In this document: positions 5,103 to 5,342 of the stretch, in pieces
How the letters are laid out: each line of letters starts with the position of its first letter
Numbering within the stretch: the stretch's first letter is position 1
From: Selenomonadaceae bacterium
GTDB lineage: Bacteria; Bacillota; Negativicutes; Selenomonadales; Selenomonadaceae
NCBI GenBank assembly: GCA_017453765.1
Contig: JAFTEG010000296.1
Coordinates: forward strand, 1 to 5,342
DNA length: 5,342 nucleotides
Direction: 5' to 3'
Notes under the pieces: model-generated
The model's database searches: none
Told to the model about the DNA's origin: nothing
What the model saw: the letters and a program-made list of their open reading frames with translations, nothing else
Translations under genes and position numbers: made by a program

Positions 5103-5342
5103 TTACATTGCCATTCCGCCGTCAACGCAAATAACTTGTCCCGTAATATACGCCGCTTCGTCAGAAACAAGGAACGCCGCAAGGTTAGCAACGTCCTCCG
5201 CCGCACCGATCCTGCCTGCAGGTATGCCTTTGAGCAATTCTTCTTTCGCCTTGTCAGAAAGCACGTCCGTCATATCGGTAGCGATAAAGCCCGGCGCAAT
5301 CGCGTTCACGGTAATGTTGCGTGACGCCAATTCCTTCGCGGC
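5103..5342 (-). CDS. fabG: 3-oxoacyl-[acyl-carrier-protein] reductase, C-terminal part (5' end beyond the right edge)
   Basis: FabG is the NADPH-dependent short-chain dehydrogenase that reduces 3-oxoacyl-ACP to 3-hydroxyacyl-ACP, the first reduction of the elongation cycle. Only the last 79 residues are here, from [19 protein letters not shown] to the end. The N-A-I-A-P-G-F motif that follows the active site, the TDM segment and the C-terminal [12 protein letters not shown] are typical of FabG rather than of other dehydrogenases. The Rossmann TGxxxGIG motif and the Tyr-x-x-x-Lys catalytic pair lie off the right edge. The frame is open to the edge, so the TTG at 5330 is an internal Leu and not a start. 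The acpP gene follows, and fabD and other FASII genes would be expected further right. Confidence 0.95.
   Translation of the reverse strand, partial: AAKELASRNITVNAIAPGFIATDMTDVLSDKAKEELLKGIPAGRIGAAEDVANLAAFLVSDEAAYITGQVICVDGGMAM

Noticed and set aside
5103..5330. A short 75-residue protein starting at TTG 5330
   Set aside because: The frame stays open to the right edge and matches FabG upstream of that TTG, so it is the end of fabG and not a small gene.
1..5342. Novel defence, mobile or other undescribed system
   Set aside because: Every long coding stretch is assigned to a well-known housekeeping gene. No phage, transposase, toxin-antitoxin, CRISPR or RNA-gene signal was found on either strand.

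Overview
The window reads as a housekeeping stretch of a Firmicutes-type chromosome, most likely an anaerobe of the Negativicutes/Clostridia grade. Three things suggest this: the type II fatty-acid synthesis (FASII) order fabG-acpP-fabK-like-fabF-rnc, the use of an FMN-type FabK-like protein in the cluster, and strong GGAGG-type ribosome binding sites followed by TTG/GTG starts. Base composition looks mid-40s % GC by eye. Assignment below phylum level is a guess. I see no mobile element, CRISPR array, defence island, tRNA or rRNA.

All supported genes lie on the minus strand, so transcription runs from the right end of the window to the left. In that order: the last 79 codons of fabG (5342-5103); acpP, acyl carrier protein (4996-4763); an intrinsic-terminator-like hairpin (about 4729-4692); a fabK-like flavin enoyl-ACP reductase / nitronate monooxygenase family gene (4665-3721); a short spacer with 7-bp tandem repeats and a palindrome; fabF (3648-2404); rnc, RNase III with an unusual repetitive tail (2387-1407); and the first 465 codons of mutS (1397 to the left edge). 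The plus strand holds only shadow frames.

FabG, the FabK-like enzyme and FabF can supply three of the four steps of chain elongation (ketoreduction, enoyl reduction, condensation), all on thioesters carried by AcpP. The dehydratase, FabD and FabH are not in the window. rnc follows fabF by 16 nt and mutS follows rnc by 9 nt, so RNA processing and mismatch repair are probably co-transcribed with lipid synthesis.

The window does not show an undescribed system. The points most worth a second look are: every gene whose start is visible seems to begin with TTG or GTG, mostly at one fixed spacing from its ribosome binding site; RNase III ends in six 7-residue repeats encoded by an exact 21-bp period; MutS carries a small 8-residue repeat; a terminator/attenuator separates acpP from the downstream enzymes; and the FabK-like protein carries a four-cysteine cluster.
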